A DNA stretch of 64,000 nucleotides from JANOBD01 sp031411495 (GTDB lineage Bacteria; Planctomycetota; Phycisphaerae; Tepidisphaerales; Tepidisphaeraceae): assembly GCA_031411495.1 (NCBI GenBank), contig JANOBD010000101.1, forward strand, positions 12,609-76,608. Reading direction: 5' to 3'. Below the pieces are notes generated by a model, which worked only from the letters and a program-made list of their open reading frames with translations, made no database searches and was not told the origin of the DNA. Of the stretch, positions 52,834 to 61,221 are shown piece after piece (position 1 is the first letter of the stretch; the number at the start of each line of letters is the position of its first letter). The translations under genes and the position numbers were made by a program.

Positions 52834-52839
52834 ATTCTA
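52834..52839 (-). promoter_or_regulatory. Candidate -10 box (TAGAAT)
   Basis: TAGAAT on the minus strand 6 nt before ATG 52827, suggesting a near-leaderless transcript for the DUF2127 gene, which has no Shine-Dalgarno sequence. Confidence 0.45.
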
Positions 52840-52946
52840 ACCGCAAGATGAAGTCTTCAGGACGGCGTCAGACCCGCACGCGTTGGCCGGTTTTTACCTG
52901 AGGTGATGGTGCGCCGAGCGTGTTTCGCTATCGGAAAGGCCCCGGA

Positions 52947-53681
52947 ATGTTGAGATTTCGATTCGCGACGTATTTGCTCGTTCTCGCCACATCCATCGGC
53001 GGGTGTCGGACGCATTCCCCATCGTCGATCGCGCCCGCGCCGACGACTGCGGCCGTCATTCCCTTGACCGCACCGATCGCGGAGGAGATCAGTCTCGATC
53101 AGCTCAAGCTCCTGTTGCCGCGGCATCCCATCGTCGTTGGCTTTGATGTCGACGACACGCTTCTCTTCACCGCGCCGGCGTTCGATGCGCTGCAGCCGGA
53201 TTACGATCCGAGCGTGATCCGACCCAGGGATTACTCCAAACTCACCGCCGAGCAGAAGGCCAAGTACCACGAGTTCTGGAATCGTCTCAACCGCGATTAC
53301 GACGAGCGATCGGTGCCCAAGGAGATCGCGCGAAAGCTCCTCGCACTGCACATCCAGCGCGGCGATGACATCTGGATCATTTCCAGGCGCCAGAGCATCG
53401 ATCCTCCGCCCGCGACAGACGTTGTGACGCAGCGCTACGAGCGGATGTTCGGCGTGCACTTCGTGCACCCGGTCGTCCAGACGCAGCTCAAGGACAAGAC
53501 GCCGTTCATTTTCGAGCATCACATCGATTACTACTATGGCGACTCCGACTCCGACATCACATCTTCGGTCGCGGCGGGCGCCGTGCCGATCCGCGTGAAG
53601 CGATCGAGCGAATCATATTCAAAGGACAGTGTGCACAACGGCCAGCTCGGCGAGATCGTGCTGAGGGATTCGGATCGTTGA
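52947..53681 (+). CDS. Class B-like acid phosphatase (HAD fold), lipoprotein
   Basis: 244 residues. The N-terminus MLRFRFATYLLVLATSIGGC ends in a lipobox (Cys20), so a lipoprotein is likely. HAD motif I is VGFDVDDTLLF (DxD at the nucleophile), and motif IV is YYGDSDSD; IISRRQS supplies motif II. This is the class B (AphA) pattern, whose members are periplasmic non-specific phosphatases that also do phosphotransfer. GGAAAGG about 8 nt before the ATG supports the start; an upstream GTG at 52920 is the alternative. It is followed by a TPR gene on the same strand, 144 nt away. Confidence 0.87.
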   Translation: MLRFRFATYLLVLATSIGGCRTHSPSSIAPAPTTAAVIPLTAPIAEEISLDQLKLLLPRHPIVVGFDVDDTLLFTAPAFDALQPDYDPSVIRPRDYSKLTAEQKAKYHEFWNRLNRDYDERSVPKEIARKLLALHIQRGDDIWIISRRQSIDPPPATDVVTQRYERMFGVHFVHPVVQTQLKDKTPFIFEHHIDYYYGDSDSDITSSVAAGAVPIRVKRSSESYSKDSVHNGQLGEIVLRDSDR

Positions 53682-53825
53682 TCGCGAGCGAGCGCATCAA
53701 TCGACCTCGTCGGCAGAATCTGCAAAATACCCGAACCGCGCCGTGACTGCGGCGCGGTTCGACTCACTCTTGCGCTTCGAAACGGGCATGCGCATGAGAC
53801 GCGGATCGGACAAGCGAGGTTGACG

Positions 53826-55052
53826 ATGAAAGTGAAATCACGTGTCTGGGCAGCCATTCTTGGCCTTACGTTGTTCTCCGCAGCCGGCTTCGCGCAGACG
53901 ACGGAGCCCGTCTGGAAGGATCGCGTCAACGAAGGGCGCGACCTGCTTGCGACCGATCCAAAACGTGGCGAAGAACTTCTGCGCAGCGAGGCGGAGCGGC
54001 TCGAAAAACAGTTCGCGGGCGCCAGCTGGAACGCGGAGCTGATTCAACGAGCAGGCATGGCCTACTTTTATCTGGCACAGAATGACAAGGCGCAGGCGGC
54101 GTTCGCCAAGGCCCTTCGACTCGATCCGAAGAACCCGGGCTTCCATTTCATGGCCGGGCGCATTCACTCGGTCGAAAAGCGCTGGGTGCAGGCGAGCATT
54201 GAACTCGAAGCGTGCGTCAAGATCGACCCGAAGATGACCGTCGCCTGGATGCAGCTGGGCCGGGTGTATATCGAGCTCAAGAAGCCGGATGACGCGATTC
54301 GTTCGCTGCAGAAAGTGATCGAGCTGACGCCGGATGATCCGAAGGCGTACGCGCGGCTCGGCGAGGCGCAGCTACAGAAGGATGCGCGCGGCCCGGAGGC
54401 GATCGCGTCATTCGAGCGTGCGATCGCTATCGATCCGAACGACGCCGTTTCTTGGAGCAATCTCGGCCAGTCTCATCAGAACCGGCGCGAGCCCGCCGAG
54501 GCGCTCAAGGCATTTTCCGAGGCGGCCAGGCTCCGCCCGGATGAATGGCGTGTGCAGGCGAAGCTCGTCCAGTGTTACGCCGCGCTCAACGACGTCGCCG
54601 CGCGCGACGCCGCCATCGCCGGCGTTCGCAAACTGAACGACCAGGGCAAAGTGAAGGCCGACTACTTCTGTCGCGATCAGTTCGATCATGCCGGCGTCAG
54701 CGTCATGGCGTTCGAGTCCTTCAAGCTCACCGGCGAACAGCTGGTGAAATACGCGTTTCGAATCCTCGACGAAACGGGCCAGACCCAGTACCGCATCTCG
54801 CTGGGCTCATACGATTCGAAGGTCGCTCGCGAACCGGTCGAGGCGAGTTCCGGTCAGCGCGTCTGGCACCTCGACGGGTTCTACGCGAATGACGAGACCC
54901 GCACCTATGCCATGATGAATGCCGAGCCGACGTTCGACCAGGTGAAGTCGATGATCATAGACATCCTCGACGGCAAACTGAAGGAAATCTCAACGTCAAA
55001 ACCGTCGACAACGCAGCCGGGTACGGTTGAGATCAACGTGCCGGAAAAGTGA
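53826..55052 (+). CDS. Exported TPR protein
   Basis: 408 residues: signal peptide (MKVKSRVWAAILGLTLFSAAGFA), then about five TPR units (34-residue period; GMAYFYLAQNDKAQAAFAKALRLDPKN, AWMQLGRVYIELKKPDDAIRSLQKVIELTPDD, SWSNLGQSHQNRREPAEALKAFSEAARLRPDEW) over 60-275, and a C-terminal region of about 120 residues of unknown fold (YFCRDQFDHAGVSVMAFESF ...). It would be a periplasmic protein-protein interaction scaffold. Start supported by GAGG. Flanked by two DUF2127 paralogues pointing the other way. Confidence 0.82.
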   Translation: MKVKSRVWAAILGLTLFSAAGFAQTTEPVWKDRVNEGRDLLATDPKRGEELLRSEAERLEKQFAGASWNAELIQRAGMAYFYLAQNDKAQAAFAKALRLDPKNPGFHFMAGRIHSVEKRWVQASIELEACVKIDPKMTVAWMQLGRVYIELKKPDDAIRSLQKVIELTPDDPKAYARLGEAQLQKDARGPEAIASFERAIAIDPNDAVSWSNLGQSHQNRREPAEALKAFSEAARLRPDEWRVQAKLVQCYAALNDVAARDAAIAGVRKLNDQGKVKADYFCRDQFDHAGVSVMAFESFKLTGEQLVKYAFRILDETGQTQYRISLGSYDSKVAREPVEASSGQRVWHLDGFYANDETRTYAMMNAEPTFDQVKSMIIDILDGKLKEISTSKPSTTQPGTVEINVPEK

Positions 55053-55056
55053 GCGT

Positions 55057-55569
55057 TCACGGTGTGGATGAAACGGGCTGATCGATTCGTGCGGGACTTG
55101 AAGGGTGCCGGTGGGGCTCGCGGTATTTCAAGAGTCGGCCAATCAGGTAGGCAGCGATCAGCGTGTTGAGCACCAGCAGGGTGATGCGCTCCCACGATTG
55201 CCGTTCGAACACTTCGTACATCTCAACGGGGATCAGCAGAGACGTCATGATCGCCGTGAGCCACTCGGCCCACAGCTTCTTCAGCCACAGGCCGATTCCT
55301 TCGATGAGGAACAGCCCCGCGTAGGCGAATGCGGCCGAGTGAAGCAGGAGCCGGGTCGGGTGCGGCAAGGCGGTAAACCAGGCGGCCGCCTTCACGAAGA
55401 AATGGCCGAGGATCGAATGCCCGATCGAGTAGATCGCCCGCGCGAAGACGCTGCGTTCGTGCATGCCGAACAGGCCGATTCCCAGGATGGTGAGAATCGA
55501 CGCCTTCGACCACTTGAAAATGGCGATCGAGCGGAGCAGACGTGCCGGTTTGTGGTCTTGATCAATCAT
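55057..55569 (-). CDS. DUF2127 family membrane protein (paralogue B)
   Basis: 170 residues, four hydrophobic helices. Compared with paralogue A the core WAEWLT-I, LLIP-EMYE and WERITLLVLNTLIAAYL is the same, while the C-terminus is extended and polar. The start ATG 55569 is preceded by TACACT (55583-55588 on the minus strand) at 13 nt. Its stop lies only 5 nt from the convergent TPR stop. Confidence 0.85.
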   Translation of the reverse strand: MIDQDHKPARLLRSIAIFKWSKASILTILGIGLFGMHERSVFARAIYSIGHSILGHFFVKAAAWFTALPHPTRLLLHSAAFAYAGLFLIEGIGLWLKKLWAEWLTAIMTSLLIPVEMYEVFERQSWERITLLVLNTLIAAYLIGRLLKYREPHRHPSSPARIDQPVSSTP

Positions 55570-55885
55570 GAAGAGCGAGAAGAGTGTAGGCACATTTCGG
55601 CAGCCAATTCGCGATACGTCTTTCCCGGTTGCCGGTTGACGACGGATTGGCCCGCATTCATCGCGATTCCGGAGCCGATCGTCAAATCGGATTCGTCCGT
55701 GATTCCACTCCATAAGCCAGAATTCGATTGGAAAGCCGCATTCTCGCCCCGATCGAATCTGGTTGGCCTGGCGGTCCGTATCGAAGGGTGAGGACCAATC
55801 CGCAGGACCTGACTCGCAACGGGCGATTCGAGGCCGCGCGGGAACCAATCGTTATCGACCAGTGTCCTGGTCGACAGGAGTTCAC
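55570..55885. other. Divergent intergenic region with candidate ECF promoter
   Basis: 316 bp between DUF2127 paralogue B and the fasciclin gene. GGAACC (55841-55846), 17-bp spacer, GTC (55864-55866) is a good ECF-type promoter candidate just before the fasciclin gene (AGGAG, ATG 55886). Otherwise no gene. Confidence 0.45.
55841..55866 (+). promoter_or_regulatory. Candidate ECF sigma promoter upstream of fasciclin gene
   Basis: GGAACC, N17, GTC, in the right place 20 nt before the start codon. The 'GGAAC' -35 element is used by many ECF sigma factors; the matching sigma/anti-sigma genes are 300 bp downstream. Not proven. Confidence 0.4.
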
Positions 55886-56413
55886 ATGCAGAAGCGAGTT
55901 CTTTCGCTAACTATCGCCGCCGCGCTCGTGCTCGGCGCGGGCATCTACGGAACCTTCAAGCCGGCAACGGCAATCGCCCGGCAGATGACGCCGGACAAGG
56001 ACATTATCGAAACGGCCACCGGACCGGGAATGGCCAAAGTGACGACGCTGGTGAAAGCCATCCAGGCCGCTGGCCTGGTCGAGGCGCTCAAGGGTGATGG
56101 CCCGTTCACCGTCTTCGCGCCGACGAACGAAGCCTTCGAGAAACTTCCCGCGGGCACGCTCGACGAACTGCTCAAGCCCGAGAACAAGGAAAAGCTCAAG
56201 AGCATCCTGCTCTATCACGTCCATGCCGGCGAAGCGATCAAGGCCGCGGATGTGAAGACGATGAGCCTCTCCACGCTCAACGGCAAGCCGCTGACGGTGA
56301 AGGTCGAAGGCGGCACGGTGATGATCAACAACGCAAAGGTGATCAAGACCGACGTCGTCGCGAAGAACGGCGTCATCCACTGGATCGACGCGGTCGTGCT
56401 GCCGCCGATGTGA
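55886..56413 (+). CDS. Exported fasciclin-domain protein (MPT70/83-like)
   Basis: 175 residues with an N-terminal signal/anchor (RVLSLTIAAALVLGAGIYGTF) and one fasciclin (FAS1) domain. H1 box: GPFTVFAPTNEAFEKLP; H2: HVHAGEAIKAADVK; C-terminal box: AKVIKTDVVAKNGVIHWIDAVVLPP. FAS1 proteins mediate adhesion; in mycobacteria the secreted relatives MPT70 and MPT83 are controlled by SigK/RskA, whose homologues are the next two genes here. Start ATG supported by AGGAG. Confidence 0.93.
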   Translation: MQKRVLSLTIAAALVLGAGIYGTFKPATAIARQMTPDKDIIETATGPGMAKVTTLVKAIQAAGLVEALKGDGPFTVFAPTNEAFEKLPAGTLDELLKPENKEKLKSILLYHVHAGEAIKAADVKTMSLSTLNGKPLTVKVEGGTVMINNAKVIKTDVVAKNGVIHWIDAVVLPPM

Positions 56414-56706
56414 GCGCGATTCTCTGATTGCACGGAAGTGGTCGTACGACGGGCCGCGTGAGTTTGCGCAGAGGGGCGCAGCTCGTGCGGCCCCTGTCCT
56501 TGTGAGGATGGGAATACAGTGTCCGACGTCACGAAATCGACTCGGTGTGAACGACGCGCGTGTGGCGCGCTTTCGGACAGCGGCAGAAACGCCCGTGGAA
56601 TATTCCGGGCAGGGAGCGCGACCGATGCCTTGTGGTTTAGCGGACTTCGATTCGTCAACGCGGCGTTGCGTGCCTATGATGGCCGCCACGTTTTACGGAG
56701 TCGTGT

Positions 56707-57306
56707 TTGTCCGAAACCCAGGTCATCCAGCAGGCCGAAATCGACCGGCAGTTGATGCGTCAACTGCAGGAGGGCGATCGACTCGCGCTGGAAGCGATCT
56801 ATAAGCGGCATTCGCGGCTCGTGTTCACGCTGATCCTCCGAATCGTCCGCGACCGCCAGGAGTCGGAAGACGTCCTCGAAGACGTCTTCTTCGAACTCTG
56901 GCGCGGCGCCGAGCGGTTTGATGACTCGCGCGGCACCGTTCAGGCGTACCTGGTCACGCTCGCCCGATCGCGCGCTATCGACCGCGTCCGCAAGCGCGAC
57001 GGAACGACCGGCAGGCGGCCGACGATGCGCTATGTCGGCGATGACCGACCGGATGTCTCGGCGAGCGATCCCGATCCATCCGGCGATGCCGAACTTACCG
57101 AGCGGCGGACGCAGGTAAAAAAGGCGCTGGAGCAGCTGGAGCCCGGCGTGCGAAACCTCATCGAACGGTCGTTCTACGACGGCCAGTCGCACAGCGAGAT
57201 CGCCGCCGAGCTGAACAAGCCGCTTGGGTCGGTCAAGACGCAAATTCGGCGGGGATTGCTGAGTTTGGCCAAAGCACTCAAGACGATGAAGTCGATTCTT
57301 TTGTAG
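56707..57306 (+). CDS. ECF (SigK-like) RNA polymerase sigma factor
   Basis: 199 residues. Region 2: GDRLALEAIYKRHSRLVFTLILRIVRDRQESEDVLEDVFFELWRGAERFDDSRGTVQAYLVTLARSRAIDRVRKR (about 25-100); region 4: LEQLEPGVRNLIERSFYDGQSHSEIAAELNKPLGSVKTQIRRGLLSLAKAL (130-190) with the helix-turn-helix. No region 1.1 or 3, so group IV. Pattern and neighbour match the SigK subgroup. Start is TTG 56707 with ACGGAG 6 nt upstream; the first ATG would cut region 2. The adjacent fasciclin and anti-sigma genes point to a regulon centred on cell-surface FAS1 protein. Confidence 0.92.
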   Translation: MSETQVIQQAEIDRQLMRQLQEGDRLALEAIYKRHSRLVFTLILRIVRDRQESEDVLEDVFFELWRGAERFDDSRGTVQAYLVTLARSRAIDRVRKRDGTTGRRPTMRYVGDDRPDVSASDPDPSGDAELTERRTQVKKALEQLEPGVRNLIERSFYDGQSHSEIAAELNKPLGSVKTQIRRGLLSLAKALKTMKSILL

Positions 57307-57353
57307 CCAGCGATGCGACGTTGAACTGAAATGGGGCTGGAAGAGTAAGAAAG

Positions 57354-58208
57354 ATGGAACGCGAAGAACGAGATGAACAGATCTGGCTGTATGCCGCCGG
57401 CGCCCTTGGCGAGGCGGAGATGCAGTCGGTTCGCGCGTTGCTCGAAGCGGGCGACGCGGAGGATCTCGCATCGCTCGCTTCGGCGCGCGAGACGCTCGCC
57501 CGGCTGCCGGAATCGCTTCCGCCCAGCGAACCATCCGAGGCCGTACTGAATCGGCTGATGCGCCGCGCCTCAACGCCGCCGCGTTCGAACGCGAAGAGCG
57601 TTTCGCCACCATCACCGCGCCGGATCATCTGGCCGACGCTCGTCGCTGCGGCCGCGGCGCTTGTCGCGGTGGTGAGCGTGCTGAGCGCGCTCCGGCTCAA
57701 CAGTGAAGCGAAGCAGGCGCAGGTTCAACTCGATCAGGCACTGGCCACGCTCGAATCATCGCGCACACAAACGGCCCGCGAGATCCAGCAGTTGAAGAAC
57801 GAGATGGAAGCCCAGAGGGTCGCCTCGGCGAAGCAGATGGACGCGATCCTCGCGCAGACGCGATTGCTCTTTCAGCCGAATCTGCAGTTCACGGCGCTGC
57901 AGGGGCAGGATCTGCCCAAGGGCGGCGGGCGCGTGGTGTGGGATAAAGACAATCGAAAATCACACGTCTTCGTCTTTGATCTTGCGCCGCCGGCGGACGG
58001 CAAGGTCTACGAGCTCTGGTTCATCGGACCCGACGGCAAGCCGATTCCCGCCGGGACGTTTACGGTCGACGCGAGCGGAAAGGGTCAGCTCGATTCGCCG
58101 GTGCCTGATGGCATGAATGAGATCAAGGTGGCGGCCATCACCGAGGAGCCGGCGGGCGGCAGCCTGGCGCCGACGTCGCCGATCAAGTTGATGGGACAGG
58201 TTCAGTAG
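57354..58208 (+). CDS. RskA-type transmembrane anti-sigma factor
   Basis: 284 residues. N-terminal anti-sigma domain (IWLYAAGALGEAEMQSVRALL), one membrane helix at 92-112 (IIWPTLVAAAAALVAVVSVL), a short coiled coil and a C-terminal RskA domain outside the membrane (VYELWFIGPDGKPIPAGTFTV, MNEIKVAAITEEPAGG). No HxxxCxxC zinc motif is present, as in RskA rather than RsrA-type proteins. It would hold the sigma factor at the membrane until regulated intramembrane proteolysis. It begins 48 nt after the sigma gene, same strand. Together they form a sigma/anti-sigma pair. Confidence 0.9.
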   Translation: MEREERDEQIWLYAAGALGEAEMQSVRALLEAGDAEDLASLASARETLARLPESLPPSEPSEAVLNRLMRRASTPPRSNAKSVSPPSPRRIIWPTLVAAAAALVAVVSVLSALRLNSEAKQAQVQLDQALATLESSRTQTAREIQQLKNEMEAQRVASAKQMDAILAQTRLLFQPNLQFTALQGQDLPKGGGRVVWDKDNRKSHVFVFDLAPPADGKVYELWFIGPDGKPIPAGTFTVDASGKGQLDSPVPDGMNEIKVAAITEEPAGGSLAPTSPIKLMGQVQ

Positions 58209-58243
58209 CCGATTCGGTCTCCCATCTGAAACGGCGCCGTTCT

Positions 58244-58600
58244 TCAGGCCTCGACACTGGGCTTCACATCGCCTTTCTTCGTGTATGCGGGCGGGCAATA
58301 CAGGTTCAGCGTCCGCAGCAACCCTCGCTTTTGGGTGTTGATGATCTGATGCGCCTCGCCACGTGGGATGAGGACCAGGTCGCCTCGTTTCAGCGCGCGT
58401 TTCCGCCTGCCGTGGCGGACGGTGCCGGCTCCGGAAATCACAAACAACCACTGCTCGGCCCTGGGGTGTTCGTTTCCAAATGCGCCGCTTACTTCTCCGG
58501 GCTTGAGATTCATCATCGCGGCCTGGCTCGACGCGGACTCGAGCACAACCGAAAACTGACCCAGGTGACGGAGCGTTGACGCGTGTTTCATGGCGGGCAT
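58244..58600 (-). CDS. Cupin-domain protein
   Basis: 118 residues, a single cupin barrel. Motif 1: GNEHPRAEQWLFVISGAGTVRHG; motif 2: GDLVLIPRGEAHQIIN. His residues H45 and H82-like in these boxes are the candidate metal ligands, with an internal Glu less certain. Small, cytoplasmic; substrate unknown. It is convergent with the anti-sigma gene. Confidence 0.88.
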   Translation of the reverse strand: MPAMKHASTLRHLGQFSVVLESASSQAAMMNLKPGEVSGAFGNEHPRAEQWLFVISGAGTVRHGRRKRALKRGDLVLIPRGEAHQIINTQKRGLLRTLNLYCPPAYTKKGDVKPSVEA

Positions 58601-58768
58601 TGTGAACCCGCCCGGCCATTCCCTACAAGTTCACGGGCGGCCGTCCGGCAAATGTGAAGCTGCGCGGGCCGATCCAGTCAGGCAAAGTGCCGGACACAGA
58701 TCATCCGCTTTTGCGTTTCGATTTTGGATTGTGCATCTTCAAAGCAGGAGAACCGGACGCATAATGAA

Positions 58769-59215
58769 ATGCGCATGAAGTTGACCTCGCCCCATCTTTC
58801 CACCGTAAGCGGACCGACGATCGTCGACGTCGGCAACGCGATCGATGACCTGGCCCAGCTCAAGCAGGCCGATCCGGATCTCGACGAATGCTTCCTCTTA
58901 ATCGAATCGGATGATGAAACGGGCGCGTTCATCCAGGCGATGGCGGTGACGGATGAACCGCGCTGGATGGTGGAAGTCTGTAACGCCGACGAAGCGGCGC
59001 TGCGTGCGCTGCGCGAACCCGTCACGCGTGGCCGCGCCGTCGAGTTGCTCGGCCACTTCGTCAAAGGCGACCGCACGATGGGCAACGGCGCGGAGTGGCT
59101 GGATGTGGACGTCACCGCCTCGCAGCGAAAATCGACGCCGACCGGATTCGTCCTGGGCGTTCTGGGGATTCTCGGCGCGGCGGTCGCGCTCTGGTTCTAT
59201 TCCCACCGGGCCTGA
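58769..59215 (+). CDS. Hypothetical tail-anchored protein, 148 residues
   Basis: An acidic soluble domain (DVGNAIDDLAQLKQADPDLDECFLLIESDDETGAFIQAMAV) is followed by a C-terminal membrane helix at about 125-145 (GFVLGVLGILGAAVALWFY) and a 3-residue tail, so it is a tail-anchored membrane protein with its domain in the cytoplasm. No family recognised; the first 110 residues have the look of an immunity- or DUF-type domain. Two in-frame start codons (58769, 58775) are equally likely. A TAATGA sequence lies 5 nt upstream of the first. Confidence 0.6.
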   Translation: MRMKLTSPHLSTVSGPTIVDVGNAIDDLAQLKQADPDLDECFLLIESDDETGAFIQAMAVTDEPRWMVEVCNADEAALRALREPVTRGRAVELLGHFVKGDRTMGNGAEWLDVDVTASQRKSTPTGFVLGVLGILGAAVALWFYSHRA

Positions 59216-59255
59216 TGTGCTTGATCGGATCGGTGCGGCGAAGAAGATATCGGCG

Positions 59256-59828
59256 ATGACCGCTGCATCCGCTTACCTCGACGCCCTCGACGACTGGCAG
59301 GAAATCCTTCCGAGCCTTCGATCACTTTCGCCGGTGGTCGAAGTGCTCGGCCAGACGCTGGTGGATTGCTGGCGGCGCGGCGGCAAGGTGATTTTCGCCG
59401 GCAATGGCGGCAGCGCGGCCGATGCGATGCACTTCGCCGAGGAGTTCGTCGTCCGCTTCTGCCAAAACCGTCGGCCGCTGGCGGCAATGGCGCTGCTCGA
59501 CTCGGCCATGATCACCTGTGCCGGCAACGACCTGGGGTATGAGTCGATCTTCTCGCGGCAGATCGACGCGATCGGCCGGGCCGAGGACGTTTTCGTGGGC
59601 ATCACCACCAGCGGCAACAGCCCCAACATCCTCGCGGCGCTGGCGTCTGCCCGCGAAAAAGGCATGAAATGCGTGAGTTTCATCGGCAAAGACGGCGGGA
59701 AACTCAAAGGGCGATGTGATGTTGAGATCCTCGTCCCGCTCCAGGCGACACACCGGGTGCAGGAGGTTCACAAGCTGCTGTTCCACGCCCTGTGTGTCTG
59801 GATCGACGAGATCGCCGACACGATCTGA
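59256..59828 (+). CDS. gmhA: Phosphoheptose isomerase-like SIS protein (GmhA)
   Basis: 190 residues, a single SIS domain. GKVIFAGNGGSAADAMHFAEEFVVRF is the GmhA-type active-site segment, followed by DVFVGITTSGNSPNILAALASAREKGMKCVSFIG. Catalyses isomerisation of sedoheptulose-7-phosphate to D-glycero-heptose-7-phosphate, the first step of LPS/S-layer heptose synthesis; a distinct SIS function is possible. No hldE or gmhB gene is adjacent. ATG 59256 fits the usual N-terminus. Confidence 0.9.
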   Translation: MTAASAYLDALDDWQEILPSLRSLSPVVEVLGQTLVDCWRRGGKVIFAGNGGSAADAMHFAEEFVVRFCQNRRPLAAMALLDSAMITCAGNDLGYESIFSRQIDAIGRAEDVFVGITTSGNSPNILAALASAREKGMKCVSFIGKDGGKLKGRCDVEILVPLQATHRVQEVHKLLFHALCVWIDEIADTI

Positions 59829-60054
59829 TCGACGTGAGACACGCCTGAACGAATCAGGAAAAACCGGACTTGCAAGTCGATTCGGCTCCATCTAATCTTT
59901 TGAACATCTGCGAGCGATCAGGGAAAAGGTTTGAGCGCCGCAGATCCTGACGAGAGATAAACCACGCCGCGGGGAAATACCGGGTGGAGTATTCATCACG
60001 AGCAGGGCGGTTCATCGATGAGCCGCGCGGGATATTGGCATTTCATACAGATTG

Positions 60055-60060
60055 TAGAGT
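60055..60060 (+). promoter_or_regulatory. Candidate -10 box (TAGAGT)
   Basis: TAGAGT 8 nt before ATG 60069, with no Shine-Dalgarno sequence; near-leaderless. Confidence 0.45.
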
Positions 60061-60068
60061 GCAGCGCG

Positions 60069-60491
60069 ATGACCGAACCCTCGGCCGGAAATCTCAGGCC
60101 CACTTCATTGGATGATCGTCGGCGGAGACCTCGCAGAGCCTGTGTCCACGAAAACCGTGTGAACGTTCTCGATGGTCTTCTCGCCGGGCAGCAGTTCGAA
60201 TGTATTCAACGCGAAATCTCGCCGGAAAGCGCGAGCCTTCTTGTGAAAGCGGAACTGCGCGTCGGACAGCGCGTGAGGCTTCAGTGCTTCGAAGACGGCC
60301 ACGCCGTCGGCGAGGCGAGCGAAGCGGAAGTCGTTCGCGCTCGGCCGCTCACCACCGGTCGCCACGAAGTACTCGTCGAATACCGCCGGCCGACCGAAGC
60401 GCCCAAGCCATCCGAATCGCAGCGCCGCCACGAGCGACGTCAGCAGCGCCTCGCGCGGGTGTCGTCGTTCCCGGTCAATAAGTCGATTTGA
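60069..60491 (+). CDS. Degenerate PilZ-like protein
   Basis: 140 residues. A basic N-terminal stretch (DDRRRRPRRACVHENRV, 14-30) resembles the RxxxR loop of PilZ, but the second motif reads EISPESASL instead of D/NxSxxG, so cyclic di-GMP binding is doubtful. The central part (FECIQREISPESASLLVKAELRVGQRVRLQC) has the PilZ beta pattern; the C-terminal tail is Arg/Gln-rich (SESQRRHERRQQRL). It could be a non-binding adaptor. Compare with the intact PilZ gene at 30741. Confidence 0.55.
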   Translation: MTEPSAGNLRPTSLDDRRRRPRRACVHENRVNVLDGLLAGQQFECIQREISPESASLLVKAELRVGQRVRLQCFEDGHAVGEASEAEVVRARPLTTGRHEVLVEYRRPTEAPKPSESQRRHERRQQRLARVSSFPVNKSI

Positions 60492-60621
60492 GCAATCGAT
60501 TCCACCGCCATCCTTCCCGCACATCGCGACTGCAGCTTTCCACACGCGCGCCGAGTTCTTATCCTAGGGACGATCTGCAGGGCGCGCTGCCGTGCGCCCA
60601 TCACCTTAGAGGAAGGCCGCG

Positions 60622-61155
60622 ATGGATGGACGCTGGATCAAGGTCGTGATCTTCGTGCTCTTGATCATGATGATCGCAGGGGTCGTGAGCGCGCTGCTCG
60701 ATCCGGGCCTGGGCAAACCGGACAATGCGCACCGGACGCGGCACATGATCGGCTTCTCGATCTGCTATCCCCGCGGGTGGGGCGGCACGCCGATCGGCGA
60801 CGGAATCGAAGGCGATGCGAACTACATCCGCCTCGCACCGGAGCGGAAGAGTGGCCGCGAAACCGCCATCAATGTCTCCTACACCGGAATGCGCACGGCG
60901 ACCGTCGCCAACGTGCAGGAAGGCACGTTCCAGTCCCAGCCGGCGTTCTTCTCGTCGGTGCGCGCGAAGTATGACTGGCAGTGGCGGATGCAGTTTCAGC
61001 GCGACGGAAAGTGGTACCAGGTCACGCTCATTTCGCCGATCGAGATCGATGTACCCAAGAGCCCGTACTGGCCGTTCATCGAATCCTTCCGCATCGAGAA
61101 GCCGATCACGCCCGCCGCCACAGAGCCGCAGCCGGCCACGGTTCCGGCCAGTTGA
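60622..61155 (+). CDS. Hypothetical single-pass membrane protein
   Basis: 177 residues. One N-terminal helix (5-25, WIKVVIFVLLIMMIAGVVSAL), then a soluble, mostly beta domain (GFSICYPRGWGGTP, FRIEKP) that recalls the MOG1/PsbP-like fold by its 'GFSI-YP-GW' start. Ser/Pro tail. Presumably periplasmic, anchored. GAGGAAGG 6 nt before the ATG. Not recognised further. Confidence 0.6.
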   Translation: MDGRWIKVVIFVLLIMMIAGVVSALLDPGLGKPDNAHRTRHMIGFSICYPRGWGGTPIGDGIEGDANYIRLAPERKSGRETAINVSYTGMRTATVANVQEGTFQSQPAFFSSVRAKYDWQWRMQFQRDGKWYQVTLISPIEIDVPKSPYWPFIESFRIEKPITPAATEPQPATVPAS

Positions 61156-61221
61156 CGATTCATCGCCGGGCAGACTTTTCGGGTTGCCCCGGGGCGTCCT
61201 CCCCGTTCAAGTAGGCATCTG

